From: Mikania micrantha
Lineage: Eukaryota > Streptophyta > Magnoliopsida > Asterales > Asteraceae
DNA: 64,000 bases
Assembly (NCBI GenBank): GCA_009363875.1
Contig: CM018696.1
Location: 94,232,545 to 94,296,544, forward strand
Direction: 5' to 3'
Made by a program: the position numbers and the translations under genes. Positions 1 to 15,000 of the stretch are shown here, piece by piece. The stretch's first letter is position 1. Every line of letters begins with the position of its first letter. The notes beneath the pieces are model-generated. The model had not been told where the DNA came from, searched no databases, and was given only the letters and a program-made list of their open reading frames with translations.

Positions 1-3000
1 AAATCAAGCCCAACAGAATCCTATACATATGATAGCAAAACAAAGAACCTTTACAACAAATCAACAAATTGAAATTTGTAAATTAAATCATAATGTTTTA
101 TTACTCTGACAAGTTGTATATACCTGTTCATGAGGCAGTTTATTGAGTGAGAGCAGACCTTGGGCCATAAGAGAACTAAATAAACCAGAAAGTGCACCGC
201 CAGCAGGAGGGGCAGAAGCAATTGATAGAGAAAGTTGAGGAACCGGAGGTGGGCCTGGGGGTAAAGGAGGTAAACCTAAATGGAAAGGCATAGATGATTG
301 CATGCCAGATACTGGATGCAAGGAAGCACCCACAGAGGAATCGAGTCTTTGAGGGGTATATCCACGAATTACAGGTCGTGTTACTAAATGAGAAGGGTTG
401 TAACCTAAAGTAGGTGGTATCATATTTGGTCTAACCTCTTGAGGCAGTGAGAACTGTGATGGGAACCTAGTGTTCTGGCCTGAGAATTGCTGACTAGATT
501 CCCTCCTTTCACTCAAGGGCAGAGTGTCATTTACCGATGAATTGGTAGCACTCAAAGGATCAAATTGACTCCTAACTTGTTTTTGGAATGGGTGAGGCAT
601 TTGTAGATTTAGTGGGGGTCTCCAAGTTCCTTTTGATGATGAGGATAAGTGGTGTGGTAGATTGCTACCGGGGAAACTATCAATGAGAGGTAGCCTTTGA
701 CCATGAGGGTTATAGTGATGATGAGCAACCCAAGCCTGCTCATGAGAGAGATTTAGGGCTTCTTGTGGATAATGAGAAACTGGAATATCTGAAGCCTCAT
801 TTGGGAATCCAGTCATTTTCCGCTTTAATCCACGATCAGACTGCAAAAAGACAAATATTAAATTCTTTGTGTTCCATGATTTTAAGCATATGCATATTAG
901 AATTAATTAATCATTCCAAGTTTCCAACATCAGTTCAGATGTCCATCAGATGCATTTAACAAAGGATTTATAGAATAACAAACTCAAAGAAAAAAGTTTG
1001 CTTAAGACCTAGAGGTAGCCAACTTCACATTTATTTATACAAAGGGTTAATCTAGGTTACAATTTCTCTCTACTGGGCCCGATGTGAAACTTACAAAAGT
1101 AACTAAAAGAAAATTGGATCAAGTACGTCAAACCAAATGGTCATTTTTATTAAAAAAACCTCCCAAACTAAAGTTTTGGTATCAGGTAATCACAAACACA
1201 CAACTCAGTATTTAGAGGATAACTCCCTCTAAGGGTTCTCTCAAATTTCTGCACACCAAAAACTGAATACAACCCGGGCTTTTATAGCCGACTCAAGCAA
1301 TCCTTGCACTCCAAGAATTGCAACAAACTTCCTATTCCTAACTTGAATAAATAGCCTAGAATATATGCTCTGTACTACCCACCAAGCTGATAAACATCAA
1401 AAACATTCTTATCTAATCTATACAGACTCGATAAGACTAAAACAAAACATTAATAAACTTTGCTAAATTAAGTCCTTTTAATTTAGCTAATTACAATTTT
1501 AAACTAATAATCACCCCCCTTAAAATTGTAATCTCTTTCAGCCCAATCTTTCCTCTCATTTCAGCATGTTTAAGCTTTGGCAATGCTTTGGTCAGGATGT
1601 CAGCTTTCTGCTCAGTTTCACTGACATGCTCAACTTTGATCAGCTCCTTTTCCACGCATTCCCTTATGAAGTGATACCTTGTGTCGATGTGCTTGCTTCG
1701 GCCATGAAACACAAGGTTTTTCATAAGTGCTATAGCAGATTGGATACTAATTTTGATCGTTACTCTTTCTTCCTTTCCCCCAAGCATCTCTGCCATCGAT
1801 CTCTGCATCCATATGGCCTGGCATGTTGGACTTGTGGCTGCCATGAATTCAGCTTCACACGAAAATAGGGCAACAGTCCCTTGCTTCTGTGAATTCCAAG
1901 CTACTGGTGCTCCTGCATAAAAGAATACCATTCCCGTAGTACTCTCTTTCCTGAAGGTTTATAGCATGATTGCTATCACTATAGCCCTGCAACATTTTAC
2001 TTCCATCTCGTACGTTATATATCCCCAGATTGATTGTTCCTTTGACATATCTAAGGATTTGTTTTAATGCTTGCATATGCCTTTGCTTTGGGTCTTGCAT
2101 GAACCTACTCACATAGCCAACGGAGTAGTTCAAGTCAGGTCTTGTATGAGTCAAGTACCTCAAACAACCCACCCACTTCCTGAATTGTATTGGATCCACG
2201 GCTGGGCTTTTGTCATCTTTCGAAAGCTTCAGCCCTGGCTCCATTGGGTAAGTGGCAGGGTTACACTCTTTCAGCCCAGTTTCTTCCAGGATCCTTGTTG
2301 CATATCCTAATTGTTTAATGGTTGTTCCTTGGTCATCTTGTTTTACTTCTATGCCCAGATAGTAAGACAATAGTCCTAAGTCAGTCATCTTGAACTTAGT
2401 TTCCATTTGTCTTTTGAGTGTCATCAATTCTTCCTTGCAAACCCCAGTTATGAGATCATCCACATAAACTGCTATGATTATTGTCTTGGTTCCTTGTCCT
2501 TTCTTGTAAACCGCATGCTCTTGTTTACATCTTGTCATTCCCAATTCTTCAAGCACCGTATTCAGTTTAGTGTTCCAGGCCCTAGGGGCCTGTTTCAATC
2601 CATACAAAGCCTTAGACAATTTGTATGCTTTCTGTTCTTCTCCTGCCTTGACAAAGCCTTCATGTTGTTGAACACAGACTTTTTCCTTGAGTTCTCCATG
2701 CAAGAAAGCCGACTTGACATCGAGGTGATGCACAAGCCAACTCCTTTGTGCTGCTATTGCAAGGATCAGCCTCACAGGGGCAAATGCTTCTTCAAAATCC
2801 ACCCCCTGTTGCTAAACATAGTTTGTATGCTTTCTGTTCTTCTCCTGCCTTGACAAAGCCTTCATGTTGTTGAACACAGACTTTTTCCTTGAGTTCTCCA
2901 TGCAAGAAAGCCGACTTGACATCGAGGTGATGCACAAGCCAACTCCTTTGTGCTGCTATTGCAAGGATCAGCCTCACAGGGGCAAATGCTTCTTCAAAAT

Positions 3001-6000
3001 CCACCCCCTGTTGCTAAACATAGCCTTTGGCCACTAGTCTGGCCTTGCGCTTGGTTACCCTGCCTTGTGGATCTTTCTTGGTCTTGTATACCCACTTTAG
3101 GACAATTGGTTTGGTTCCTTTGGGTGGATCAACAAGAGTCCAAGTTTGATTCTTCTCAATTGAGCTTATTTTGGCCCTCATTGCTTCTTGTCAGTCTCTG
3201 ATTCCTTTTGCTTCAGAGTAAGACTTTGGTTCTTCGTCTAGAAGCATTAACTCTACCGCTTCTTCATACAACCTTTCAATTTCTTTTTCATCTTTTAGGG
3301 GGGTATGATCATATCTCTCATTGGGTGCTTTAGTCAGACCATCATTTCTATCTTTGCTTGTTTCTTCTCTTGGCAGCATAGGGCCTCTTCCCCTTATTGT
3401 GGATTTAATGGATGACCATTCTGATTCCTCTGATGAGAAGTACGGGCTTTCAGGAACTTGGCCTAGGATGTTGTTGCTTGAGCCTGGGATGTTGTTGCTT
3501 GAGCATCGGCTCCCTGGATAACTTGTGTTCTACCTTGCTCTGGTGTGACCATCTAAGGGGCCTGGATGGACTATAAAGCTAGTCCATTCAGGTCCTATTG
3601 GATCAGTCTCTTCGACCCATTCCCATGCCTTGGTCTCGTCAAACTTTACATCTCTTGTGACGTGGATCTTCATTGTTTCTGGGTTATACATACGAATATA
3701 CGATAGGCCTATGTGTTTGGTTATGACCCCAGATGTACCATTTTGGTGCTTCGGTCTTCCAGCTTCTTCTGGTGGGTTAAAACTTTCACATATCCAACAC
3801 ATCCAAAGATCACTAGATGTGCTAGATTTGGTTTTTTTTCCTTAAGTCTTTCGTATGGTGTTGAGTCATTTAGAGCCTTTGTTGGGGTTTTGTTCAGTAT
3901 GTAGACTGAGTGCCTCAACCCCTCTGCCCAGAAGTCTTGGAGCATCTTCATAGTGCTCAACATGCTTCGTGTCATACCCATAATGGTTCGATTCCTTCTC
4001 TCCACTACTCCATTTTGTTGTGGAGAGTAGGGAGCAGTAAGCTGGTGGTTCACACCGCTTTTGGCACACGAGTCCTGGACTTCCTTGGAGGTGAACTCTC
4101 CACCATTGTCGGTTCTCAACTTCTTCATCTTCCTCCCTGTTTCTAGTTCAACTTGACTTTTGAACTTAGCAAGTCGATCAAATACCTCTCCTTTGGTCTT
4201 GATTATGAACTCCCACATGTACCTGCTGAAAAGTGTGATCGGTCCACACACATCTGAATACACTGGTTATAGTACACATGGTTTAAAAAGGCGTTGTGAG
4301 GCACGCCTTGAGGTGTACGCCTCGGCTGAGGCGGCCAGAAAAGGAGTTTGAGGCGTAGCCTCATCTGGGCAATTTGGAACTTAAGCCTCAGGCGTGTCGA
4401 GGCGTAGAGGCGGGGTGGTGAGGCTTAAGCCTCACCACATGCTTTTTTTTTACCTGTTAATTTGACCTCTTTGGTTTTTTTTTTTGACCATTTACGTAAA
4501 TTTATAATCGGGAAACCCTACTTGCTCTCAATCAGACGTAATACTCCTCCAATCTCACAAATCGGCGCTCATTAGGTGGTCTTCGATGGTTTTCACTGGT
4601 GGTCGGAGGTTCTGTGGTGGTCGGCGGTCATCAGTTGGTGGTTGCGGAAGGCGGCGGTCCTCAATTGGTGGTCAGAGGTCCTCAATTAGCCTTCAATCGG
4701 TCCTCACTCCTCAATCGACTCAAGTGCCTTTGATTTATTTTTTATTTTGATTCTGTTTGAATCTAATTTCTGTTTGATTTTGATTTTTGTTTGATTTTGA
4801 TTTCTGTTTGATTTGATTCCTGTCCTCAATCGACTCAGGTGCTTAATCAGCTCCTTAATCAGTCCTGTTTGAGTATTTTCATGTTTAAATTGTGACACTT
4901 TTATTGTTTGTTTTATGTTAAATTGCAACTTTTATTAAATATATTTGTAATTTTAATTATATTTCAATATTGTTTCAAGGCTTACGCCTCGTGAGTCTAA
5001 CAGAAAACGCCTCGAGGCTCGTTTCCGTTTTTTAGCCTCTAATTGTGTTGGGAAGGGGCTTCGGGTTTGCTTTCCAATCATGCATCCATCACACACTTGT
5101 GTCTTGTGCGTGATTGGAGGTTTCCTCAAACCAAATTCTTGCTGGTAAGGCTTTTTATGGCTTCGAAGTGAAGGTGCCACAGTCGAGCATGCCAAATCCA
5201 CCCTGGGTCTTCAAAGCTTGTGAGCAGACACACAGGGTTCACTACTTTGAGCAATATTTTGTAGAGTCGATTTGGGGACCTCGGAACCTTCATGAGCAGA
5301 ATTCCATCTTCTTAAGCCCATAGAAAATTATTCTTCATTCGAAAATCATAGCCAATCTCAGTCATTTGACTGAGGCTTGTTATGTTAGACTTCAAGGATG
5401 GAATGAAGTAAACATTGGCTAGTACTCTTTGTTCCCTGTTCTTGCACTCTAGCACAATGTCTCCATTTCCCTTGATGTCAACACATGAGCCATCCCCAGA
5501 GCGAACTTTTCCAACCGTGCCTTCGTCCATCTTTGCAAACATCTCCCTGTTCCCAGTCATGTGGTTGCTAGCCCCATTGTCGAGGAATTAGCAATTTGGC
5601 TCTCCTTGAAGACTTGGTACCTCTCAATCAGATTGTAAACTCAGAAAAACAAAGCTTCTATTGAATAAAATTGAGGTACAAAATAACCTAAAACTTAACC
5701 CCTATTTATAAGAAACAAAACCTTAAACAAGTCAAACTTCTATCCCTAAAAACATGCCTAAAAACATTCCAACTAAACAATCTTAATCCAAACAAAAAAC
5801 TAATCTAATCTTTAAACTTTAAAACTCAAATAGATAAACCAAAACAATTAAATAAAGTTTCTAACTTTAACCCCTTAACTATTTAGTAATTACAAGATTA
5901 TTCCAACAATCACCCCCCTAATCTTGTAATTCTTGATGTGGCTCTCTCTTTTCCTTTCACCTTCCCACACAGGTTTTAATCACTCCCACACAGGTTTGCT

Positions 6001-9000
6001 TCAGCCCACACAGGTCTACTTCAGCCCACACAGATCTTCTTCTCCCACACAGGTTTGGTTTCTTCAATGGTTCTTCTCCCACACAGGTCTTGAACCACTC
6101 TGATATCCCACACAGGTTTAATTACTCCTGTACTGCTTCACACAGCACCAACAATCACCAATTTATCACAAATTGATGCTTCCAGAATCACACAAAATTG
6201 AAATTGAAGCCTTCACAGCCCCTCCCAACTTGTTCCAGCCCTCACAGCCTTCAAGATGAGTCCGATTGAAGCTCTCACAGCCTTCAAACCCAAGTTCGAA
6301 CCTATCACAGATCATTGGCAGCCTTCACAGCTCCCAGTCAACCCTGATTGAAACCCTTCGCAGATGTAAACCCCAACTTCGAGCCCTCCAACCTGAATCA
6401 CACAGGTTCTGATCGAAATTTTGATTGCCTCACGCAATCAATTTCCGCGGATTCCTTTTTTTTCTGCCAACTAAATTTTGAAATTGATCGTTCCACCTGA
6501 ATCGCACAAGATCCCAATCAAATTTCTTGATTGTGTCACACAATCAGATTTTGACAACTTCTCCGATTGATCAATCGCAAGTTCGCAGCAGCAACTTTTC
6601 CTAGTTGCGAACCAACTTAGCAATTTCTTCTATCTTCGACCCATTGCTTCCGCTGCAACAGCAACCACAGCAGCCAAAGGCTGCTGCCTTCTCGACTCCA
6701 AACTTCACGACTCTCAAACCGGCAGAGAACTTAGCTCTGATACCAATTGAAGACTTGGTACCCTCTCAATCATATTGTAAACTCAGAAAAACAAAGCTTC
6801 TATTGAATAAAATTGAGGTACAAAAATAACCTAAAACTTAACCCCTATTTATAAGAAACAAAACCTTAAACAAGTCAAACTTCTATCCCTAAAAACATGC
6901 CTAAAAACATTCCAACTAAACAATCTTAATCCAAACAAAAAACTAATCTAATCTTTAAACTTTAAAACTCAAATAGATAAACCAAAACAATTAAATAAAG
7001 TTTCTAACTTTAACCCCTTAACTATTTAGTAATTACAAGATTATTCCAACACTCCTATTTGGAATCGTTGTGGTAGGATCCAGTCTTCATTAAGGAAGAC
7101 TGTGTTACCCACAAGGCCCCAAGCTCTACCCCAATTGACATCATTAGGGCAGGCCCATCTTCCCCAGCTTGGGATAGATTTGCTTCCTTAGCCTGGTGGG
7201 ACATTCAGAGGCATAGTGCCCCATGTTGTCACACCTAAAGCTCTTCACCTTAGTCTTGTCCTTGGGCTTTCGGTTTTGGTAGGGCTTTTGGCTTGAGTCA
7301 TTGCCGCTACCCCTACCGCCACCACCCCAGCCTTGGCCTCTTCCTCGAGAGGGGCCCTGCCACCACCTTAGCCAGATCCTCTCGGGGCTTCTTGTCTTTC
7401 TTTGCCTGCCATTCTTCGTAGGAGAGCATCAATTGATCTCCTTTGGAACTTGATCCTTGATCCTTTGGCCTGGTCCTCTCCTCGAATGCTTTAAGTCTTC
7501 CTATGGCCTATTGGAACGACACGACACTCAGGTCTGCAAATAGTTCTATCGAAGCAACAATTGCAATGAACTTGTCTGGGACTGAGCCCAACAGTTTCTT
7601 GGCCAGAGTTTTAACATTTATGGTAGAGCCCAGGCTGTTTGAATTCGATACCAGTCGACTGAATTTTGTTGCGAACTCATCGATGGTTTCCCCGTTACTC
7701 ATCTTCAGTGCCTCAAACTCCGATTGCAGAGTTTGCAATCATGCTTTTCGAACTCGGTCTGCCCCTACAAACCTTGTCTTTAAAGCGCTCCACATATCCT
7801 GGGCTGATTCGTGCTGAGATACATGTAGCGCAAGTTCTTCAAGTATTGCCTGATATAGCAGGGCTATGGCCATATCGTCCTTCTTTGCATCTACCATCGT
7901 TCCAATCTTTGGTTCCAATGCTTCAAGAATGTCATGAACCCGGAATACTGCCTTGATCCTAATAGCCCAGACATTGTAGTTGTCAGCTGTTGGATCGGGC
8001 ATTGCAGCGAGGCTGGGTTGCTTTCCTTGACTGTGACGAGCGCACCAGCGTTTGATCCTTCTGTCATTGGTTGTTGCTTCTTTCTTCGCTGGTACGTGAC
8101 CGAAGTCTTCAAGCTTTGATCCAGTTCTTCGGATCGTCTTGTGGCGAGTGAATTCCAGCCTGAACTACTCGAACCTTTGCTGATGGCTCCTTATTCTGCA
8201 CGCTACAGTTCCAGAACCGATGTCTCGTCTCTTATACCAATTGAAGTTTTGGTATCTAGTAATCACAAACACACAACTCGGTATTTAGTGGATAACTCCC
8301 TCTAAGGGTTCTCTCGAATTTCTGCACCCCAAAAACTGAATACAACCCGGGCTTTTATAGCCGACTCAAGCAATCCTTGCACTCCAAGAATTGCAACAAA
8401 CTCCCTATTCCTAACTCGAATAAAGAGCTTAGAATATCTGCTCTGGCCTACCCGCCAAGCTAATAAACATCAAAAACATTCTTATCTAATCTATACAGAC
8501 TTGATAAGACTAAAACAAAACATTAATAAACTTTGCTAAATTAAGTCCTAATTTAGCTAATTACCATTTTAAACTAACATAAACAATTTCAAAAAATCCA
8601 ATTGTTTTATTAAAATAATAAAACTTTTAAAATCATATTTGACACACTAAAATAAAATATATACAAATATTAAAAACTTTGGACAAGAAGTGTTACACCC
8701 AGCACATGTGGACGGATCAAAAAAATATATGTTTTGACCCGCACCCGCCCACTTTGGTACATGTTACTATAAATATTCAATTTTACACATAAATTACTGG
8801 GGAGAAACAGAGATAAAAAAGAAGCACGAAAATTTAAACACTTACCAATGAAACAGCACCGTTGGGGGTAACTGAAGGAAGCATCTCATGGTTAGACCAA
8901 TCACCTCTACCAAAATCAGTCTTTGTAGGCATTGACCTCTTGACTTGAAGAGGTTGACCCATTTTAGAGCTACCAGGTAATGAAACAGATGAAAACAAAT

Positions 9001-12000
9001 CAGTACTGCGACCACGGTCGGCTAAGGTGGGACTCATATCTTCCCATTTAAATTCCTCTTCTTCGGCATTCTGCCATGTTAGTCCACCGGCCTTGCTGCC
9101 TAAACCTAACCCATTTATAGTTAGATTTTTTCCATGTAGAGGTTTTTCGTTTGCTTTATTCCTTTCATCTGTCCCATAAGCATTAATCAGAGCTCTGGGT
9201 CTTTGAGTATCAAATCCATTACTTACACCATGGGATCTCCTCCAGTCTCGTAGATCTTCATCACCAACTGTCACAACACGAGTTCTATAATCATATCCAT
9301 GATGAGATGGTGATGATCCTTCAACAGCCCGTTTAGGAGAGTCAACCATAGTATACTCTTCAAGTGCATGTGATGGAGGTCGTGTATGACCAAGGCTAAA
9401 AGGAGTACGGTCCACATGACTAGTTAAACCCAACGACTGCGCTCCACTATGTGCAGAGACCACATCCCCGTTATCAGATTCATATTCATCAGGAATCTTT
9501 GATGCAGAAACTTCTTTTGTGTGTTGATTTTTCTGAAAGAGATAAGTATATTTAGAACAACAAAAGAGATGTATATTATCACAAAAATGAAATCTAACAC
9601 TATTAATCAGTTTCTAAAAAGAGTAATATTTTAAATAATGAAAAAGAAAGAAAGACTTTGAGATGCCATCAAACAATGGATCACAGACCCAAATTATTTG
9701 TCAATAGTAAAAGAAAGATGAAAGAACGTACTGTCAGCTTAGCATCCATGCATGAAAGAATGATTATTAATATTTTATGATGGTAAGTTGTTAAAACGTA
9801 AATTGAGAATGCACATAAATTCCAGATAAACTAGAAAACAATGAATTTTGAGTCAGGAATTGTTTTGCATAACAGCATAAGCCTGAAACTAAAGCTGGCA
9901 ATTTTTTGCACCGACTTGTTAGCACGACACAACACCAAGTTAATTGTTTGAGCTTAATAGGTTATGAGTTATAAACAGGTCAACATGTTTAAGAAGATAA
10001 AAAAAATCATGTCTAAACAAGTTAAAAACCTGTTAACATGTTTAAAAAAGTTAATTTGTTAACAACTTATAGTAATATGTTTAAACCTGATTGTTAAACA
10101 TATCAAAAACATGTTTAAAGTCATTTTAAAATCTGTTTAAACACCTGTTAACGACATGCTAAACACATGTTAACATGTTTAAAATTGTCTATATATAATA
10201 AAAAGAGTAAATTACGGTTTTGATCCCTGTGGTTTAAGTGTTTTATCAATTTCGGCCCAAAATAGAATCTTCTATCAATTCAGCCACTGTGGTTTTGATA
10301 ACTAACGTTTTTGGCCCCCAACCATAGTTAGGTCTTGGGCCAAAACCGGTATAATACTTAATAAGTTTGAGGGGCCAAAATAGTTTGTTGTCTAAACCAC
10401 AAGGGCTGAATTGATAGAAGATTCCATTTTGGGCCGAAATAATTAAAACCCTTAAACCACAAGGGCTAACACCGTAATTTACTCTAATAAAAAATTTTAA
10501 AAAAATTGTTACTTATATCGTATCCCTAAACAAGTCTTATCATGTAACCTATTTTTAAACAAGTCCATGTTCATATTTGGAAAAAATGACACAATTACTT
10601 ATCGTATTGCTTTCGTGTCTTATCATGTAGTGTCTTATCATGTCATGTCTAACCTGCTATGCTACCCAACCTAAAACACCCAGAGGCCTATCCGCAGCCA
10701 ATGAAGTACAAATCTCAAACTCCTGGATCAAACAACAATTAGCGAAATACTAAATAAGCCAAACAATTAATTAGACCTGTGCATCTAGTAAAAAACATGA
10801 ACCAATAAAACAACCAGCTTCGTATCAAAAATATTTCTCGTCATATGTGAATTACCAACTTACAACATCTCCAAATCTAAATCCAACCGGTTATAAATTT
10901 ATGAGGAACTACATAACCAGACTCCATGAAACATTTATAAAACTGTGAAACTCTTTACATTCTCTTATCAAAGCCAACTGAAAAAAGTTGATTGTTGACA
11001 TGCTCCAGCTTTTCTTAGCCCTTTTTAGTAATTTCTTGATGTGGTATAGCAGTATAGCTATAGCCCTTCATATATTTAAAAAAAAAAATGGCAGTTCTGT
11101 TTCAAATTACACTGAAAATTGAAAAACTTCAATCATATTTCCTCATAAAAATGCCACAGAAATGTAATCAAGTTTGTCAATTGTTTCAATTACGACACTC
11201 AAACTTTTTTTTGTCTCTTTAAAGCAACTAAACTTTAATTTACTGCTCTAATAGTTGTGTAATTACCAGCTCATCAAGTTACTATTTCTTTTCCTGATTT
11301 TTTATTAATGTTTTCTAGCCTTATTTTTGGTATAAACAAAAATATATATATATAAATACAATTTAATGAATAAAAAACGTTTTTTTTATTTTTATTATTA
11401 CACACTAAAAAGACAATTTAAATTTTTAAAATAAAAAAAAAATTAACTTAAAACTTATTATTTATCAATTTTCGAATAAAAAAGTGTTTTTCATTTTTTT
11501 AGTTTAAAAATCTGTCATTTTTTATCAAAAAATCAATGTCATTATTTATATTTCCATATAATACTAAAGATAAAAAAATATTTAATGAAACCTAACACAT
11601 TATCATTGGTAACCTAGTAATATGGTAATTACGTAGTATTAGAACATCAATTATAACTTTAGTGACTTAAAAGAGACAAAGAAACTTTCAGTAACTTAAC
11701 TAAAACAACTGATAAAGTTGGTTATATTTTTATAATGTTACCCTTGTTTCCTTTATTAAAAGTCCAGGTAAGATTTAAAATTCCAAACCCATCATGTTCA
11801 TTCCTTTTTCAAATATAAACCAAAAGTCATATTTTAATATGATATTTGTAAATTGTGAATACAAATCGTTTTTTAAGCCCCCTCCACAACCATCTAAACA
11901 ATAATATCAAATTCTGCATGCAAGCTATAATTCACATTAAGCCCCTCCATACCAGTGCCATGCTGAAGGCTGAAGCCAAAACATTAAAATTAAAACATGA

Positions 12001-15000
12001 AGTGTATGTCTAGCAGCATTAACCATTTGTTTACATTCTATTTATTCAAGAAATGAGGTCTTTAGAGATAGGTTAAAAGTGACTAGCATAGCGGATAGAA
12101 TAAGAGAGGGAGATTAAGATTATTTAGGCATGTGAAGAATAGACAAGTGAAAGCGCCCATTAGAGTAGTAAAAAGCCTCATTATGGAGTGGAGAAGTAGA
12201 GGCAGACCCAAATTGACTTGGGATGAGTGAATTAGACAGGAGTTAATAGAGTTGCACACTTGCACCTCTCTAATGGTATAGTCCACAATAGAAGTTTGTG
12301 GAAACGTAGTATTAAGGTCAACGACTTTTAAGGGAAGATTCAGATGTAACTTAGATTTGTGTTTAGGGGCTTAGATTTTATTAAACTTTAAGTAGACTTT
12401 GTATGTCATGGTTTTGTTGTACCATATATCAATTTATCCTTTCAGTATTGATTTGTTACGGATAGATGTTTACCCCAATATGTTTAGTACTAGTGTGTTT
12501 AAAATTGCTTATTAATATATTGCATATTCTTAGAGTTGAGGGTCTCTCTCTGGAAGCAATTTCTCTTTCCTTAAGGATAGAGATAAAGTTTCCCTACTTC
12601 CCACACTCTTCAGACCCTACTAATAGCTTTACAATGGAGGGATTTAATGTGTACAGTTATTATTCAAATTCTAGAGTCCCATACTCCCATTATAGAATTA
12701 TCAAAACTAAAACATGCTAGAAAGTTGAAACTATGTATATTGACACAAAATTACACACATAAGAAACATTAAAGACAAAAAGCTAGGAGAAGATAGGGTC
12801 TTTCCATAAAAACAAAAAACAAAAAAAAAAACTTACATTGTCTACAGTTGAGGTTTCAAGTAGTCGTCTTGCCTCCAAGTATTTTGGATTGACATGTATA
12901 CCGTGAGCTGGTCTTGGAGATTCAGAATCTCTTAAAGTAGAAGGTTGATAACTTGAAGGAGGAAAAAATTGTAGTTCGCGTTCAATCTTGCGAAGAATAG
13001 ATAATGGGAACACGGTTGACCAAGTACCAAAAAGATGGCGCATGGAAGGATGTAGACTTGGGTGGACCTGCCTGTATGCAGCACAATAGACCTAGAAGCA
13101 TAAGTCAACAAAAGCGTGAAAAATACTACAATCACATTTCTGAAACTATAAAGTACTTTATAGTTTAGATGTACAGCTTTTTTAAGCCACTAACCTCAGG
13201 TAAACGAGCAGAAAAGTGCCTTACGTACTCTCTGCCAATATTTTTGACAATACTATCCAGTAGATATAAAGAAGGAAGTTTTTGCTCAACCGGAACCTAA
13301 ACAGCAAAGTAAACAAAATAAGGTCAGATAAATTTCAGAAAGTGCACGATGTCCATTCTATGAGTAGACAATCAAAAAAAAAGGTAGCTGATATAAAAGT
13401 AGAAGCATCAGGATTGAAGCGTTTATGACATTATAGTGAGAAAATTACAAAAAAGAGCAAACTTAAAGCTCATGACGACATATTCGCATACAGAAGTTTT
13501 AGGCTGCTGAATCTGAATGGGAGTGTAAGTTAGTCTTGTCACAACTGTTTGGTATAGCATACAAAATTCGATATACACCTTATGATAGGTAAATTATTGG
13601 CATCACCAGGAAAATTGACTAATTACTATGGTGGCTAATATAATGAAAATCCACAAGCAGAAAGCAAGGGTTTAGATATAAACAAGAGAAACATAAATAA
13701 CCTCCATTTTTCAACTATGGCATAGAGCTTATTAAACAATTAGGGTTCAACTCTTTATATTTTCTACTGGATTCCATCTCTGCCTTCAACTCTGATCCAG
13801 TTAATTAAGAATAAAATAATTGTTTGTCTGACAAATCAGCCATTGTTTCTTCTATACAAATACAACTTAAATGAATTTTAAAGCCACATTGTTGTTTCCA
13901 AGGATAAGAGTTAAATTTGCCATTATCCCATCCTCCTAGACACACGGTTATCAAAAAAAAATCCCACCCTCCCAAACCCTACTAATTAGTGGGAATATAG
14001 TGTGTATCAGTATGATTGTTTGTTTGTTTGTATTGTTGTTTTTGAGAAATAGTTACCAAACAATTATCCTGCCTCAGGCCCTCAACTGCTCGACTAGTTA
14101 AACCCAAATACTTAAATAACTTAACACATAAATAAGAAAACAATAACAAAACAGATTACACAGTTTTCATCGTGTAACTTGAAGGAGTACACATCAGCCA
14201 AAAGATTGGACAATCAGATTGACAAGAAAAAAAATCCAGTTATGCCATCAGAAAGTAACATCAAACTTGTCTGGCAGATAAGTAAATAACAAACTTCACA
14301 ACAATGCTCAAATATCAAAACATCTTTATGAACTTCAAGTTACAATCTTTGGAATAATAATCCATGATGCTTAATCACAATTATACAAACTAATCCTCAA
14401 CAACGGTGTGAAGTGTTAAATGACAAAATAATGTGAATTTAGTACAGTTTGAACAAACGATGGTTTCTATTTTAGTCGATTCTCCAACATGGTTTTTCAA
14501 TATTTCAAGCACACTTAAGCTAGCATTCGAGACAACAAATTGCATGTCTTATAAGTTATAACTGATAGCAAATCCGATCCTGAGCATGTGTGTACAATGA
14601 TTTGATATAACTTTCAAGCTTAAATCCGGTAAATAAGAATAACGTATTACCTCAATGATTCGAGCACAAATTGCATCAGCAATACCCTCACCGTGTTCCC
14701 TCTGCTCTCCAGCAATTATTGTGAGATCAGTAATTATCGGCTTTGAGTTGATAATCAACTCCGACAAAACGACTTCATATAACTCCACAATATCTCCAGT
14801 ATTAAGCTCCGGAGGTTCGATATCCTCATTTTCCCCGCTGGAAACCCTAGCTTCTTCCTCTCTGTCTTTCAACAAAACCTTGAATCGATCTAGAATCGGA
14901 GTTAATGACTTCGGATTGGTGTTGTTCCCCAACGCCACGACGGAATCATTTGATGTTTGCCGGTACCCCAAACTTCTACCGTTAAAAAAACCCGCATCCT

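Larger units (their letters stand above)
5607..7051 (-). mobile_element. TRIM-like non-autonomous LTR retrotransposon
   Basis: LTRs at 5607-5908 and 6748-7051 differ by only a few bases. The internal part, about 840 bp, has no gag or pol. The target duplication is perfect: CTCCT at 5602-5606 and at 7052-7056. A full tRNA-Met primer site (minus strand TGGTATCAGAGC) adjoins the right LTR, and a polypurine tract (plus strand cacccccct) adjoins the left one. Inside, 5960-6125 repeats the phrase CCCACACAGGT, and 6130-6560 repeats CACAG/TCACA phrases. It inserted into the older copia element and shares its polypurine-tract context, so a relative of that copia may have mobilised it. Confidence 0.92.
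1169..8579 (-). mobile_element. Ty1/copia LTR retrotransposon, decayed, with nested insertions
   Basis: Two ~340-bp LTRs (1169-1509 and 8242-8579) enclose gag, protease, integrase, reverse transcriptase and RNase H remnants in copia order, read right to left. Next to the right LTR is a degraded tRNA-Met-type primer site (minus strand TTGGTATAAGAG). Next to the left LTR is a polypurine tract (plus strand cccccctt, 1514-1521). The flanks CAAAC (1164-1168) and TAAAC (8580-8584) look like a 5-bp target duplication with one change. It lies in a PCFS4-like intron in the same orientation as the gene. It carries a GCCTC-rich MITE, a TRIM-like element and a 202-bp tandem duplication. Stops, frameshifts and lost active-site residues make it non-autonomous now. 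Confidence 0.92.
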
